The notes: a model not told the origin generated them from the letters alone. A stretch of 64,000 bases of DNA from Proteles cristata cristata (GCA_017311185.1 JAESUZ010002395.1:620001-684000); one strand, 5' to 3'. Positions 23,837 through 36,148 are shown, counted from the stretch's first letter. A program made the numbers and translations.

Positions 23837-24270
23837 AATAATGGAGGAGAGACCATGTCTAGCACAGAGTAAGCACTAAAACAGGACTTCCCTCCTTTTC
23901 CTTCACTCTGAATAGAATTTGTCATCCATTTTGGAAATAAGAATGAAGATCTCTAACTCAAAATATTGGTACTGAGAGTCCTAAATTCACCTGAAATCAT
24001 AATTACCCACCACAAAGTACCTTGTACAACCTAAGGATAATCCAACTTAACCTCAAGGTAAATGACAGTTCCCTTTCATGGCGATTTCATCCCAGGTGTT
24101 TCAAAAGGAGAAATGAAAGAAACACAACTATTCTGTCTTTAAAAATGTACAAATACATTTTAGAATCACTGTACTAACAAAACATGATTGTCTTAGAAGT
24201 GCAAAGTTTCTGGGGGAAACACAATAATGCGAGATTCACAGCAAAATTTAAATATTTTAGTGTTTTTAGG
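23837..24270. other. Unassigned intron sequence
   Basis: No family or coding signal recognised. Confidence 0.5.
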
Positions 24271-24475
24271 GAATTCAAAATTAAAGTGCTTGGAATGTTC
24301 AAAACTACCAACATTTTTTAAGTACAAAATTGCTATTCTCGATAAATAAAGAAATTTCAACGATAAATAAAGAAATAAATAAAGAATTCAAAATTAAAGT
24401 GCTTGGAATGTTCAAAACTACCAACATTTGTTAAGTACAAAATTGCTATTCTCGATAAATAAAGAAATTTCAACG
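24271..24475. repeat. Local direct duplication, period 113 bp
   Basis: A 92-bp segment, gaattcaaaattaaag through gaaatttcaacg, occurs at 24271-24362 and again at 24384-24475. There is one difference (acattttttaag versus acatttgttaag). The 21 bases between are (gataaataaagaaa)-like and resemble the end of the unit. Confidence 0.95.
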
Positions 24476-24890
24476 GTCTATGATTAGCCTGGAACTAGTT
24501 ATCTTAGAACCGCTCAACTATCTTGGGGATTACTATGTCCTCTTTTCTCACAAAGAAATTAGCACAAGCAACAGAATATAACAAAAATGTCAATAGTGTT
24601 GAAGGCTTATTAATCAATTTCATTTTGGCAAATAATCACAGAGAAATTAACAAACAATGAAGTCATGATGATTTCATTTATTTGTTCTGTACATATCTGA
24701 TTAATAGGCATTAATTTTGTTGATGGAAACAAGAGAACTCTATTGTTATGTACAGATTAGAAATGTGAACACTTAGCATTTCCCACAACTACTGACTTCA
24801 CAAATTATTTTGAATGTTATTTGAAATAACACTGTAAATGCCAGAGGTTAGGTAAGCAAAGAACTCTACTGCCCTCTAATGAAATAAACC

Positions 24891-24921
<31 letters not shown>

Positions 24922-25346
24922 CAAAAAAACCCACAAACACAAAAATCTCTTTTTGATGTATCTCGGAACAGGAAAATAATCTTACTTTGGTAAATGCAGT
25001 AGAAAAACACCAAGACAATTAACTGCAAACAGCTAGAATATAGAAATCAAAATACTGCAAGAGAAGCTGCAATCACCCAGTTTTCATGATAAAATTAGTA
25101 GCAAAACAGGAAAGCCTTGAGACAAGAATGTTCCAAGAGAAAGGGGACCAGTACAACAGACCTATCTTATGTGATAACAATTAGAACTTCACTGCAGGCT
25201 ATGTTTTTCATGTGTACACTGGAAGGGAATGAGAAGCAAGACTTTTAAAAACCACACACGTAGGTGAATTACAGGAAGTTTTCGGCTCAGCAGCTCAAAA
25301 GTAAACACCATCAAAATAGTTTCTCATAGTTTTCACTGACTAACCC
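24476..25346. other. Unassigned intron sequence with an (AAAAC)n microsatellite
   Basis: (aaaac) repeats at about 24892-24927; otherwise AT-rich sequence without recognised features. Confidence 0.6.
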
Positions 25347-25356
25347 TCTCAGAATT

Positions 25357-25553
25357 TTTTTAAGCTTATTTATTTATTTTGAGAGAGACTGAGCGGGGGA
25401 GGGGCAGAGAAAGAAGAGACAGAGAGCCCAAAGCAGGCTCCGCTCTGTCAGCACAGAGCCCAAAGTGGGGCCCGATCTCACAAACCGTGAGATCATGACC
25501 TGAGTGAAAAACAAGAGTCAGATGCTGAACCAACTGAGCTACCCAGGGGCCTG
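25357..25553 (-). mobile_element. Felid SINE
   Basis: Reverse copy, tttttaagcttatttattta to gagctacccaggggcctg. Exact duplication tctcagaatt at 25347-25356 and 25554-25563. Confidence 0.95.
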
Positions 25554-25630
25554 TCTCAGAATTATTTTAACACATGCTTATTTTCAGGAAAACTACCCTT
25601 TAACAAATCCACTTAAAAGAATTTTATTTA

Positions 25631-25856
25631 GGGGCGCCTAGGTGGCTTAGTCGGTTAAGCGTCCGACTTTCGCTCAGGTCATGATCTCGCAGTTCGTGGG
25701 TTTGAGCCCCGCGTCAGGCTTTGTGCTGACTGCCAGCTCAGAGCCTGGAGCCTGTTTCGGAGTCTGTGACCCCCTCTCTCTCTGACCCTCCCCTGCTCAC
25801 GCTGTCTCTCTCTCTCTCTCCTAGAAATAAATAAAACATTAAAAAAATTTTTTAAA
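25631..25856 (+). mobile_element. Young felid SINE, ctgactgccagctcag subgroup
   Basis: Head ggggcgcctaggtggcttag, diagnostic ctgactgccagctcag, ctctctgaccctcccctg and cctagaaataaataaaacat. Exact 16-bp duplication aaaagaattttattta at 25615-25630 and 25857-25872. Confidence 0.97.
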
Positions 25857-25995
25857 AAAAGAATTTTATTTAATGCCTTCTACTTTAAACAAATGCCAAC
25901 TTCATAATATGGCAACTCGGTATTCTATGAAACTTTCCATCATAAACTAACCAGTGATAACTTTTCATCATTTTCAATAAATCTTCTCCGTTTTC

Positions 25996-26233
25996 GGGGT
26001 GCCTGGGTGGCTCAGTTGGTTAAGCATCTGACTCTTGCTTTCGGCTTGGGTTATGATATCATGGTTTGTGAGTTCGAACCTGGCATCAGACTCTGCTGTC
26101 AGCACAGATCCTGGTTGGGATTCTCTCTCCCTCTCTCTCTGCCCCTCCCCTGCACGTTCTCTCTCGCGCGCGCGCTCTCTCTCTGACCCCCCTCTACACA
26201 TGTGCTCTCTCTCTCAAAATAAACTTAAAAATT
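25996..26233 (+). mobile_element. Older SINEC copy with (CG)n in its tract
   Basis: Head ggggtgcctgggtggctcag, gactcttgctttcggcttgg variant. The CT tract contains ctcgcgcgcgcgctc at about 26164. Confidence 0.93.
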
Positions 26234-26655
26234 TGTTTTTAAACATTCTCCCCTCTGTTAACAAACTTGTTTTTAAAACGTGCTCCATATTTCTGTTCCT
26301 TTCATCTAATATTCCCACCTGTCAAGAATTACCAAATTCTCACAGGAGCAGAAAGAATAGAGTACCAGATCATAAAGAGAGAGAGGGAGAATATGAACAA
26401 AGAAAAAATGAAGTTTCCCAGAAGTAGTTTCCTGAGAGAACAGTGATGTGGTAGTGAACTACTCCTTAGAACTGGACACACAGCACTTGGAGATGGAAGG
26501 TGTCTGTCCAGGCTGATAGCTGTGATACCCTCCATTATGCGGCTCTTCTTGAGCAGATATGGGAAACAGGGGTCAAGTCCACAGAATGCTATAGGGAAGA
26601 TGGGCAATATGGAGACAGAGGAACACTTAAGTTTGCATGCAAAATGAAAATATCA
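26234..26655. other. Unassigned intron sequence
   Basis: No repeat family recognised; a short (gaga) run at 26376. Confidence 0.45.
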
Positions 26656-26866
26656 GGGTGCCTGGGTGGCGCAGTTGGTTGGGCATCCGACTCTTGACCT
26701 TGGCTTGGGTCATGATCTCACGGTTTGTGGGTTCAAACCCCGTGTCAGGCTCTGTGCTGACATCTAGCTCAGAGTCTGGAGCCTGCTTTGGATTCTGTGT
26801 CTCCCTCTCTCTCTGCCCCTCCCCTGCCCATTCTCTGTCTCTCTCTCAAAATAAATAAACTCTTAA
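26656..26866 (+). mobile_element. Felid SINE whose tail became a microsatellite
   Basis: Head gggtgcctgggtggcgcagt, body with catctagctcagagtctgga, ending ataaataaactcttaaa. It runs directly into (ggaa)n. Confidence 0.94.
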
Positions 26867-26950
26867 AGGAAGGAAGGAAGGAAGGAAGGAAGGAAGGAAG
26901 GAAGGAAGGAAGGAAGGAAAGAAGGAAGGAAGGAAGGAAGGAAAGAAAAG
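26867..26950. repeat. (GGAA)n microsatellite
   Basis: About twenty ggaa units with two gaaag interruptions, at the 3' end of a SINE. Confidence 0.97.
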
Positions 26951-27819
26951 AGCCTTTGCCTTTGTGGGATGGTTTGCAAACGGTCTGTTTGTCAATGCAA
27001 CTGGTTCTCTGGCTCTACAAGTTCTATGGATAACCAAACACGCACTCAAAACTTCAAAACAGCAACACACAGGGAAATACAAACATACTCCAGGCTCTAT
27101 CTTCCAGTGAATTGGATTTCATGTCTGTAGAAATTTTCGGAGTTAACACGGATTAAAAACATGACTCTTTTACTAGAAGCATTACTCATTCATTCCTACT
27201 GTCTAAAATTAGAATTGACATATAAACAGATTTTGAAGGCATCATAAAGGAGCTGGAAGGTTGCAGGCCTCCCTAGGTCCAGCACCGCCTCCACAATGAT
27301 GCTTCAAGTACACCCCATATATGGTCACAAGAGTTTCCTTCCAACCTATCAACTCCATTGAGCTACTCAGACATAACACATGATAGTCCTGAGAAATACA
27401 ACAGTGAAGGTGTACAGCTGCTTGGAGAATGTATGAATGTGTGTGTACGTACGTTTGGACATAGGTATGCATGTGAGTCTTCACTCAGAATAGTCCCAGT
27501 CTACACTACTGAGTTCCAGACCTATCCCAAACTTAAAGACATGCCTTCCCTAGTTCACTGTAAGAACTAAAGCTCAGGCTTTCCAGGCTGTCCTTTCCCT
27601 CCCCAGGTCTCAGTAAGCATAAATATGAAAACTATGACGAAGAACTAAAAAGGGGAAAAGGGGCAAGGAAATGGAAATGATTAATTTATTCAGGAAATAA
27701 ATTCACTGTCGGCTTTGGCTTAAAACAAAGGCATTTATTTATTCATTAGCCAAAAAATAAGGTTTACTGCTGCTGCTGCTGAAGATGGTAGCAGCCTGCA
27801 TTTTTTAAGCATTTCTACG
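26951..27819. other. Unassigned intron sequence
   Basis: No SINE or L1. A short (tgc)5 run at about 27769-27783. No coding signal beyond short open frames. Confidence 0.5.
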
Positions 27820-27985
27820 TAAAGTAGGCATTGGACTAAATAAGCACTCCATATCCTGCATTTCTCATCTTCACATAAACCCTGTGTGTTGGGTAATATT
27901 ATACCCAGTTTACAGGTGAAGAAACCGACACTCATAAAGATGAAGTGACTTGCCCAAGGCTACACCACTAGTGAATTACAGAGCA
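27820..27985 (-). mobile_element. MIR remnant
   Basis: Reverse MIR core: gtttacaggtgaagaaaccg, gaagtgacttgcccaaggct, acaccactagtgaattacag. Confidence 0.8.
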
Positions 27986-29072
27986 TATATAATACACCAG
28001 TCACTTCAACTCTTGACCACGAAACATATTATTTTTATATATTATTGTTATTTATATCGTATTTATCAACTTAAAATGTATGAAATGCAATAGTTTTGAA
28101 ACACCACAATGAATTAATAAATTATATACAGTGAGACCCAACTCGATTGCCTAAAATTTTATAGACATGTTAACCTGGTCCCGTTCCTATGGAAGACAAA
28201 AATGCACATGATATAATACTTAAGGAAAGTTCTAATAAAGAAGTAATACTGCTCCCTCCTTCAGTGCCCATTATAAACAATAACATTCCTCCCATTATTC
28301 TTCTGATCACGTCCAGCTATGGTTATCTCACTTTCCTCAGATCTTCCTACCTCATTCTCACCTCTCTTTTGCCTTAAAATGAAGCAAAGTCTCCTTTATT
28401 TAGGGGGAAAGAGTCACCCTCCTTTATTTATCTTAAAGAGATAATCGGCTACAATAAAAAGATAACAAATAGCTCTTACTGCTATCTTAAATATATTTCT
28501 TCATATGCTACAATAAAAATCCCGTACCAATTCTTTTAACTTTGATAAGATGTTCAAGCTTCCTGAAATTAACGCTAAAAAAGAAATCATCGCGCAGTAG
28601 AAAACGAATCCACAATTCTGTTTTGCAAGAGCTAGGGCTTAAACTCATGCACACAGTGTTATACACACACGCAAACACAATTCATGCCATCTTGGTAACG
28701 CAGGCATTGGCTAGACGACAGTACTTCATCTACTACTCAAAAAACACCCAGAAATATCCACAAATATCTAAGTCATCGAAATCTTAATTTTATATGGCTA
28801 TTACCAAGGGTTCCCATTGCAGAATTTAAAAGAAGAGGTATTGAAATGCTCTTGCAAGACAAGATATTTCTTCAAATGAATAACAAAGGGATAAGTAAAT
28901 CTGATTATCAAAACCTGTCGTAAAGATCTATCGACTCGTTAAGCCTTGTTTAATTTTAATTTAATTGTGTTTAAATTTTCAATCTAGGGAGGACAGAGAC
29001 TCTTCTAACAGTAAAGTACAAGACATACCTGGTAAACAAAACACAGCACTTCACCAAGGTACCAATTCTTAC
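27986..29072. other. Repeat-poor sequence beside the COMM-domain exon
   Basis: No SINE, L1 or LTR recognised. It leads up to the donor gtaaga of the exon at 29073-29183 on the minus strand. Confidence 0.5.
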
Positions 29073-29183
29073 CTTTGAATCCTCACTGCTCACTCCCAGT
29101 TGTAACACGGCTTGAGGCGATTTCAGTTTCGCTTGGGCAGACTGAGCCATGTGAAGGTTAAGCTGCCATCCGACCGTCTCTAG
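29073..29183 (-). CDS. COMMD10: COMMD10 coding exon starting the COMM domain (about residues 134-170)
   Basis: Internal coding exon of COMMD10, 111 bases, 37 codons, phase 0, minus strand. It starts [17 protein letters not shown] and ends [11 protein letters not shown]. The acceptor is gtcttttatag before CTAGAG and the donor AAAG/gtaaga. The Trp in VGWQLNL is the conserved residue that opens the COMM domain, the C-terminal module through which COMMD proteins pair and build the heterodecameric ring of the Commander complex. It joins in frame to 57607-57762 across a 28.4-kb intron. About 32 C-terminal codons should follow in one or more exons before base 1; I did not find them here. Confidence 0.97.
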
Positions 29184-30432
29184 CTATAAAAGACAAGTAC
29201 AGATTGGAATCAAATGGGATGGAAGGAAGAAAACAGTCCACTTTAAGCAAATCTCCCACCTACAGGAATGCACATAGAGAGCCAGGCCTGCGTGGCAAGT
29301 CAGTGCTACAGCTCCTTCAAGCCTGCATTTTCTGCAAACTTTCCCTTTAGGCTCATTAGATTGGCCTTGTGCCAACCCTATCCAATTCAACAGTGAGATT
29401 GGTCTTCAAATACACTGAATTCTGAAAACAGAGGTCTTAGACTAAGCAACGAAATACACTAAAAGAGGCCGTGGTCTTGAAATAGCATATTACTATTTCA
29501 CGAGAGTATATTTTAAAGCCAATGATTTTTTCAAGTTATGGATTTTAACTATACTTTAATGACCTCCCGTTATCTTTCAAAACTCTGAACTGGGTAGAAT
29601 ACAGGTAAGACTTTTTTTTTTTAATTTAGAGGAAAATTGAAGTATGCAGATGGTAAGAGGTTCACACATTTAGATACAGTTAGCAAGACTGGAAAAGAGC
29701 CAGACCAGGAATTGATATTTACTAGTGAGCAGGTGTTCCGTGCTTTCCAAAGTACTCTAACTTATGATGGTTCCCAGTTATGACAGAAACTAATTAGAGC
29801 ATTTCCTTTGAACTTATTAATTAACACAAGAGCAAAATTTAATCAGGTAAGGCAAAAATAGCAAAGACAAGACTAAAACAGTTTAAGTTTTATTTTAAAA
29901 TATTAAACAGCACAAATGTGGCTTCACTGAACTTGACAGGTAATTGGTTTCGCTAAACTGAGAACCAGGACAAAGTTTTAAGTTTAACTTTCAATAAATC
30001 TTCAGTAACACAATTTAATAAGAAAGATGTGTGAAATGCAACTGTCACATGCCTCGGACAACACAGCCCTAATAACCGATTTAGTAAAAACTACCTTAGC
30101 TACACTGGTAAGACGGGCAGTCTCCCAATAATTTTTACTTAACTAGTAACTGCTAACTTGAAAGACTGTTCAACACCAGTGACTCGAAGCCAAATTAGAA
30201 AGAGAGCAATGAAAGTATTATCTATTCTAGAGAGGAAGTAATGAGAAAATATACATTTCTGTTCTTTCTGGCACTGACACTCTGGGAGGTTATGGGTGGA
30301 AAGAGGGAAGATGTCGCACAGACATAATCCATGACACGTAAGTAAAACAACCAATGTAATGGTGTGTGTTAAGGATCCTTAATATACTGATCTGGAACAG
30401 TGATCTTAGTAAGCTTAGTAAGACCAGCCCAC
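29184..30432. other. Repeat-poor sequence upstream of the COMM-domain exon
   Basis: The first ~20 bases are the exon's pyrimidine tract and acceptor. The remainder shows no recognised repeat. Confidence 0.5.
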
Positions 30433-31405
30433 CACTATCTTTTTTTTCCAAATTTTTATTTAGATTCCAGTTAGTTAACATACAGGGCATACTGGTTTCA
30501 GGAGTAGAATTCAGTGATTCATCACATACAACAGCCAGTGCTCATCACAAGTGCCCTCCTTAGTACCCATCACCCATCTAGCCCATCTCCAACCCTCTTC
30601 CTTCCATCAACCCCCAGTTTGTCCTCTATCATTAAGAGTCTGTTATGTTTTATTTCCCTCTCTTTTTCCCTCACCGCCCGTATATTCATCTGTTTTGTTT
30701 CTTAAACTGCACATGAGTGAAATCCTATAATTTGTCTTCTCTGACTGACTTATTTCACTTAGCTTAATACTCTATCTCCTGCCACACTGTGGCAAATGGA
30801 AAGATTTCATTCTTTTTGTTGGCTGTGTCATATTCCATTGTGTATATATACCACATCTTCTTTATCCATTCATCAGTCAACAGATATGTAGACTCTTTCT
30901 ATAGTTTGGCTATTGTAGATAATGCTGCCATAAACGCTGAGGTGCATGTGCCCCTTTAGTGTCAATATTTTTGTACCTTTTGGGTAAACACCTGGTAGCA
31001 CAATTGCTGGATTGTAGGGTAGTTCTTTTTTAACTTTTTGAGGAACCTCCATTCTGTTTTCCAGAGTGGCTGCGCCAGTTTGCATTCCTGCCAACAGTTC
31101 TAGAGGGTTCCCATTTCTCTGCATCCTCTCCAACACCTGTTGTTTCTTGTGTTGTTAAGTTTAGTCCTTCTGACAGGTGTGAGGTGGTATCTCATTATGA
31201 TTTTGATTTGTATTTCCCTGATGAGTGACATTGAGCGTCTTTTCATAGGTCTGTTAAGCATCTGACTGTCTTCTTTGGAAAAACGTCTATTCCATAGGCT
31301 ACCTCTTAGTTTTGTTGATTGTTTCCTTTGCTGTGCAGGAGCTTTTTATCTTGAGGAAGTCCCAATAGTTCACTTTGGCATTTGTTTCCCTTACCTGCCC
31401 ACCAC
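30433..31405 (-). mobile_element. L1 3' end, reverse orientation, about 970 bp
   Basis: Begins at the 3' end (tttttttccaaatttttatt, agttagttaacatacag). It continues through ttccattgtgtatatatacc, tttggctattgtagataatg and gatttgtatttccctgatga into ORF2. Frame broken. Sense with COMMD10. Confidence 0.92.
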
Positions 31406-31505
31406 CATGTTTAATAGTCACATTCAATGGGCCCACCAACAAAACAAGAAAATGTATGTTATAACCATTCTCATATATTCAAGCATTCTGACACAAGTCA
31501 CAAGC

Positions 31506-31718
31506 TTTTTATTTTTTTAATGTTATTTACTTATTTATTTACTTTAAGAGCAAGAATGTGCATACAAGGGAGGGGCAGAAAAAGAGACCGAATATCTCAA
31601 GCAGGCTCAACGCTATCTGCAGAGAGCCTGATTCAGGGCTCGAACTCACCAACAGCAAGATCATGACCTCAGCCAAAACCAAGAGTTGGACACATAACCA
31701 ACTGAGCCAACACACATC
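31506..31718 (-). mobile_element. Older SINEC copy
   Basis: Reverse copy with a TTTA-rich tail, gggctcgaactcaccaac box B region, ending aactgagccaacacacatc. Confidence 0.88.
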
Positions 31719-31924
31719 ACTGTCTTAACTGAAAGTACCTGGAAGGTACTCATATGAACTTATAAGACACTGTCTTGATCTTATTCTGCCGATCCTATCC
31801 CTGCCCTTGAAGCACTTAAGATAAATATTAAGTGAATAAATTAAAACATACCCCTGTTGTGGTCATGAATTTGCATAAATTAACATATGCTTAGTCACTA
31901 CATAAAGGTGGCGAAGGAGAATTT

Positions 31925-32130
31925 AAAAGAGCACTGAGCTTATCCTTTGGCTCACACTTAAGCTGTCGCTCCCTAGCTATGGGACCCTGGTTAAGTTACA
32001 CTCTTTCAAGACCTCAATTTCTTCATATAAAATGAGAATAAATCTATCTGAACTATCTACTTTGATGAGTTATTGGTAATAACAATTAAGAAAATGCATA
32101 TTCAAACTGCAAAACATTATAAATATAAGG
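31925..32130 (+). mobile_element. MIR remnant
   Basis: gtcgctccctagctatggga, gttaagttacactctttcaa, gacctcaatttcttcatata, aaatgagaataaatct: forward MIR order. Confidence 0.75.
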
Positions 32131-32231
32131 CATTTTGATTACCTGGTTTCTTCCACACGATCTTTTAAATACTATAGGCACTCTATACCTTCCTGTTGAA
32201 TGAAAATGAATCAAAGAATACTCACAAGGTA

Positions 32232-32421
32232 ATTTTTTTTAATAGGGAGAAAAAGAGAGCACTAGTAGAGAAAGAGACAGAAGGAGAGAGAGAATCTTAA
32301 GTAGACTCCACGCTCAGCATGAAGTTCAATGTGGGGCTCGATCCCACAACCCTGGGATCATGACCTGAGCTGAAACCAAGAGATGGACATACGCTCGACC
32401 AACTGAGCCACCCTGGTGCCC
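32232..32421 (-). mobile_element. Older SINEC copy
   Basis: Reverse copy from tttttttaatagggagaaaa to gagccaccctggtgcccc; ctcgatcccacaaccctggg in the box B region. Confidence 0.9.
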
Positions 32422-33579
32422 CTCACTAGGAAAGGTAGTTTTTAAGAGTCATGACCAAAAGTGTTGGTGGGTTGCCTTTCTTAAATTCCAGAGCCTTATC
32501 TATGGAACTGTATGATGTAAAAATATTTGTCCCATGTCCACATTAAAGAGTAATTTAAAAGGTACATAGAATTGCTAAGTTCATATGTACATATATGCAC
32601 ATACACATACCTACATGTAAAATTTCTTAGAAAATGATCAGTATTCAGAAACCTTAAATGAAGAGGGAATATAAAAATAAGGAGAATTATAAAAAAAAGA
32701 CTTCATAATTACGCAGAATAGTAAGAAGAAAACACTTTTCAGTGAAACTAGGAGGCGATGAAAATCAATACTACTTGAGATAAGGACTCATACCATTTTA
32801 CAATCTAAATATATAAAATGTAAATAATTGGTGAGATGGAGCAAAGAGTATATAAAAATCCTTATGTTATTATTGCAAATTTTCTTTTCTCTAAGTTTCA
32901 AACTACACAAAAATCAAAATCAAAAGCTCTAAGAAACTGGTTCAACTAAGAATTATCAGTGGGTACTAAGTCTAGGAGAGGAAAGTCTGACTTGGAAGGC
33001 AAAGTCATAAAGTGTCCACCCACAACTGCTCGTTAGCTACAGAAGAAACAAAGTAATTCTGCAGTGAAGAAAACAAAGATCTTTAGCCAGAGAACAAAAT
33101 TAACATCATCAAAAAGTGGGCAAAAAACAGTATGTGGCCCTGAGTGTGATAACCCTGCAAAGCCCACAACATTATTTAGGTAGCTTCCTAGATCGAAAAA
33201 ATCATAACTTCAATTTGATTATGAAGAAACAAAAGAAAATAAAGTTAGGGAACATCATGAAAAATAAGTGAAATATACACTTCAGAAGCATAAATGGCCT
33301 AAAAAATAAAGAAAAGCTGAGAAAGAAGTATTTCCTTACATTGCTTACAACATTATTATATCATTTGCCATGTCTCTAATAGGTGGAAGTAATGTAAATA
33401 TGAATAAGCAAAACCCCTTTGCGTAGGTGAAAATCGTATAGTATATTACCAAATTATTCCTTTGAGACTCATAACTAAGAAACAAATACAACCGTCATCA
33501 ATATTTTAATTACATATAAAACAAGAAAATCTAGTGTAGGATTCTGACTCACATGAGCTCAACTACATTTGCTCCTATT
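32422..33579. other. Unassigned intron sequence, 1.2 kb
   Basis: AT-rich, no family recognised. Confidence 0.5.
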
Positions 33580-33594
33580 TAAAATAAAATTCTG

Positions 33595-33822
33595 GGGGCG
33601 CCTGGGTGGCTTAGTCGGTTAAGCGTCCGACTTTCGCTTAGGTCATGATCTCGCGGTTCGTGGGTTCGGGCCCCGCGTCGGGCTCTGTGCTGACTGCCAG
33701 CTCAGAGCCTGGAGCCTGTTTCAGTCTGTAACTCCCTCTCTCTCTGACCCTCCCCTGTTCACGCTGTCTCTCTCTCTTAGAAATAAATAAAACATTTAAA
33801 AATAAAATAAAATAAAATAAAA
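33595..33822 (+). mobile_element. Young felid SINE with (AAAAT)n tail
   Basis: Head ggggcgcctgggtggcttag, diagnostic ctgactgccagctcag, tail cttagaaataaataaaacat. Duplication aaaataaaattctg flanks it. The tail has grown into (aaaat)n at about 33799-33832, obscuring the exact right edge. Confidence 0.96.
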
Positions 33823-33961
33823 TAAAATAAAATTCTGTCTTGTGTACAGCATAATTTGTATATTAAAATACCAAGAACAAATTTTAACATTTGTTTTCTT
33901 ATTTTATGTTCAGATTTACAATTGAGGGTCCTTACACATTAGTCAACATCCCAGATTTTTC

Positions 33962-34192
33962 TTTAATTTTTTTAATGTTTTATTTGTTTCTGAGAGGGGG
34001 AGAGAGAGTGAGAGAGCGAGAGCGTGAGCAGGGAAGGGTCAGAAAGAGAGGGAGACACAGAATCGGAAACAGGCTCTAAGCTCTGAGCTGTCAGCACAGA
34101 GCCTGATTCGCCGCTCGAACCCACGAACCGCGAGATCATGACCTGAGCTGAAGTCAGATGCTTAATAACCACATGAGCCACCCAGGCACCCC
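33962..34192 (-). mobile_element. Felid SINE
   Basis: Reverse copy, ttttatttgtttctgag to gagccacccaggcacccc. Followed immediately by another reverse SINE. Confidence 0.93.
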
Positions 34193-34198
34193 TCTAGA

Positions 34199-34378
34199 TT
34201 TTTTTTTTAAGCTTTATGTATTTGAGAGAGAGAGAGAGGCAGAGTGAGAGGGACCAAGGACCCTAAGCAGACTCTGCACTGACAGCAGTGAACCAGATGT
34301 GGGCTCATATTCACAAACCATGAGATTGTGACCTGAGCCAAACACAGACACTCTAGGGACTGAGCGACCCAAGTCCCC
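34199..34378 (-). mobile_element. Diverged SINEC copy
   Basis: Reverse copy, ttttttaagctttatgtatt to ctgagcgacccaagtccccg. Older than its left neighbour. Confidence 0.88.
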
Positions 34379-34447
34379 GTCAACATAGTAAATTTAAATG
34401 TCATCAAAATAGCATAAAACACACACACAAAAAAATAAGCCACTGAT

Positions 34448-34577
34448 TTCTTTTTTTAAGTAGGCTTAACATCCAGCATAGAACCCAACACAAGGTTTTA
34501 ACTCACAACCCTGAGATCAAGACTTGAGCTCAGATCAAGAGCTGGATGCTTAATGTACTGAATCACCCAGGTGCCCC
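34448..34577 (-). mobile_element. Short old SINEC copy
   Basis: Reverse copy of the short CAN-SINE form lacking the long CT tract, ending gaatcacccaggtgccccc. Duplication ccactgat at 34440-34447 and 34582-34589. Confidence 0.9.
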
Positions 34578-34589
34578 CTAACCACTGAT

Positions 34590-35404
34590 ATGTTTTTCAA
34601 CACAAGCTAAACTGTTTAAATGATAGTTCTTACGCATCTCACTAACACTACTTCTTACCTGACAACATCACTAAGATGTCAGTTCAAAACATAATGCCTA
34701 GAATAAACACATATATATAGTGACTTTATTCTCTAATTTCAACGTTACAATTCCCAACATAAATGTAAATTCTCATAATTGCTTTGTAAACCACAATTCC
34801 AAGCACACACAAAAATCAGCCAAAATTGAGATTATATTAACCCTTTTAAAGGGAAAAAAGAGAATGGAAAGTGTTATGCCAGATTGTAACTACAGGGGCA
34901 CTCTAAAACAGAAGCCGCTGTTTGGACCATGCCACACAGTAAGAAATACTTTTATGTTACAAACCAATATACCCAAGTTCCACAGAACAATTTTTACCCA
35001 GAGCCGAGTTCTTTAATAAGCTTTATTATGTTTCATTTTGAAAATGCTATTTGAAAACCCTCTAAATTGATTTCATTACCCACTAAACCACTAATATTTC
35101 AGGCTATCGATAGCTAGAAAAATACTGCTCAGAAACACAGAATGAGTTTTAGGAACTAAGTGTGTGGGTATTCATGAAACATTTTATTATTTATCATAAT
35201 AAATCATGAAAACACAGAAAGTTGGAACTGTAAGTGCTAAAACAGAAAACACTATCTATATTCTGTTGCTATAAGCCACCATTTATAACTAGAAAATACC
35301 ATAAGCAGAAATTTCATTTATGTATGGCTCATTACAGCAACTATATACCTCTATTTACTCTAATTGAAATACAAAATTAGGAGGTTGACTCAATGCTTAA
35401 TTTA
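34590..35404. other. Unassigned intron sequence
   Basis: A 98-codon open stretch at 34720-35016 has no recognised content. No repeat family seen. Confidence 0.45.
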
Positions 35405-35423
35405 AGAACATAAATCTATTTGT

Positions 35424-35631
35424 TTTTTTTTTTTAATGTTTCATTTATTTTTGAGAGAGAGAGACAGCATGAGCAGGGAGGGTCAGATAGAGAGGGGGAC
35501 AGAGTCCGAAGCAGGCCCCAGGCTCTGAGCTGTCAGCACAGAGCTCAATGTGGGACTTGAACCCACGAACCTTGAGATCATGACCTGAGCCAAAGCCACA
35601 CACTCCACTAACTGAGCCACCCAGGCACCCC
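35424..35631 (-). mobile_element. Felid SINE with a 19-bp target duplication
   Basis: Reverse copy ending gagccacccaggcacccc. Duplication agaacataaatctatttgt (35405-35423) and agaacataaacctatttgt (35632-35650), one mismatch. Confidence 0.96.
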
Positions 35632-36148
35632 AGAACATAAACCTATTTGTAAAGCTCAGCTAAATACCTGCTCCACAAACTTTTACTTAACGACTTCTGA
35701 CTTCGAGTGATTTTTTTCCCTCTGATTAATTCTATAAACCTCCCCATTTAAGAAAGAGTGACCTCTGGTATCAAGAGCTGTGCAACTGAAAAAAAGGAAA
35801 AACCAATCTTTCCACAAACAACATCTACAAACTCTCAACAAAACACAAAAAACAACTATCTGAGGGCTCTACAAGGCACAAAAGCACACAGATTTTAGAG
35901 AATCAAAACATAATATATTGTCAGCACCCATGGTTCAAAAAAAGAAATTATACAGAAATTTTAAAAAACTACTTTGAGACAAATTACACTGAAAATACAA
36001 CATAACAAAATGTATGGGATGCCACAAAAGCAGTTCGAAGAGAGAAGTCTGTATCAATAAATGCCTATATCAAGAATCAAAAAAGATCTCTAATAAACAA
36101 TCTACCTTTACACCTCAAAGAACTTTAAACTAGAAAATGAATCAACAA

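Larger units (their letters stand above)
1..29072 (-). other. COMMD10: COMMD10 intron, partial (runs off the window)
   Basis: Sequence following the COMM-domain exon in the transcript direction, beginning gtaaga at 29072. It continues past the window edge because no exon encoding the last ~32 residues was seen. This fits the large downstream introns known for this gene in mammals. Confidence 0.85.

Noticed and set aside
27358..27570. 70-codon open frame in the SINE-free zone
   Set aside because: No splice context, no domain and low-complexity neighbours; treated as chance.
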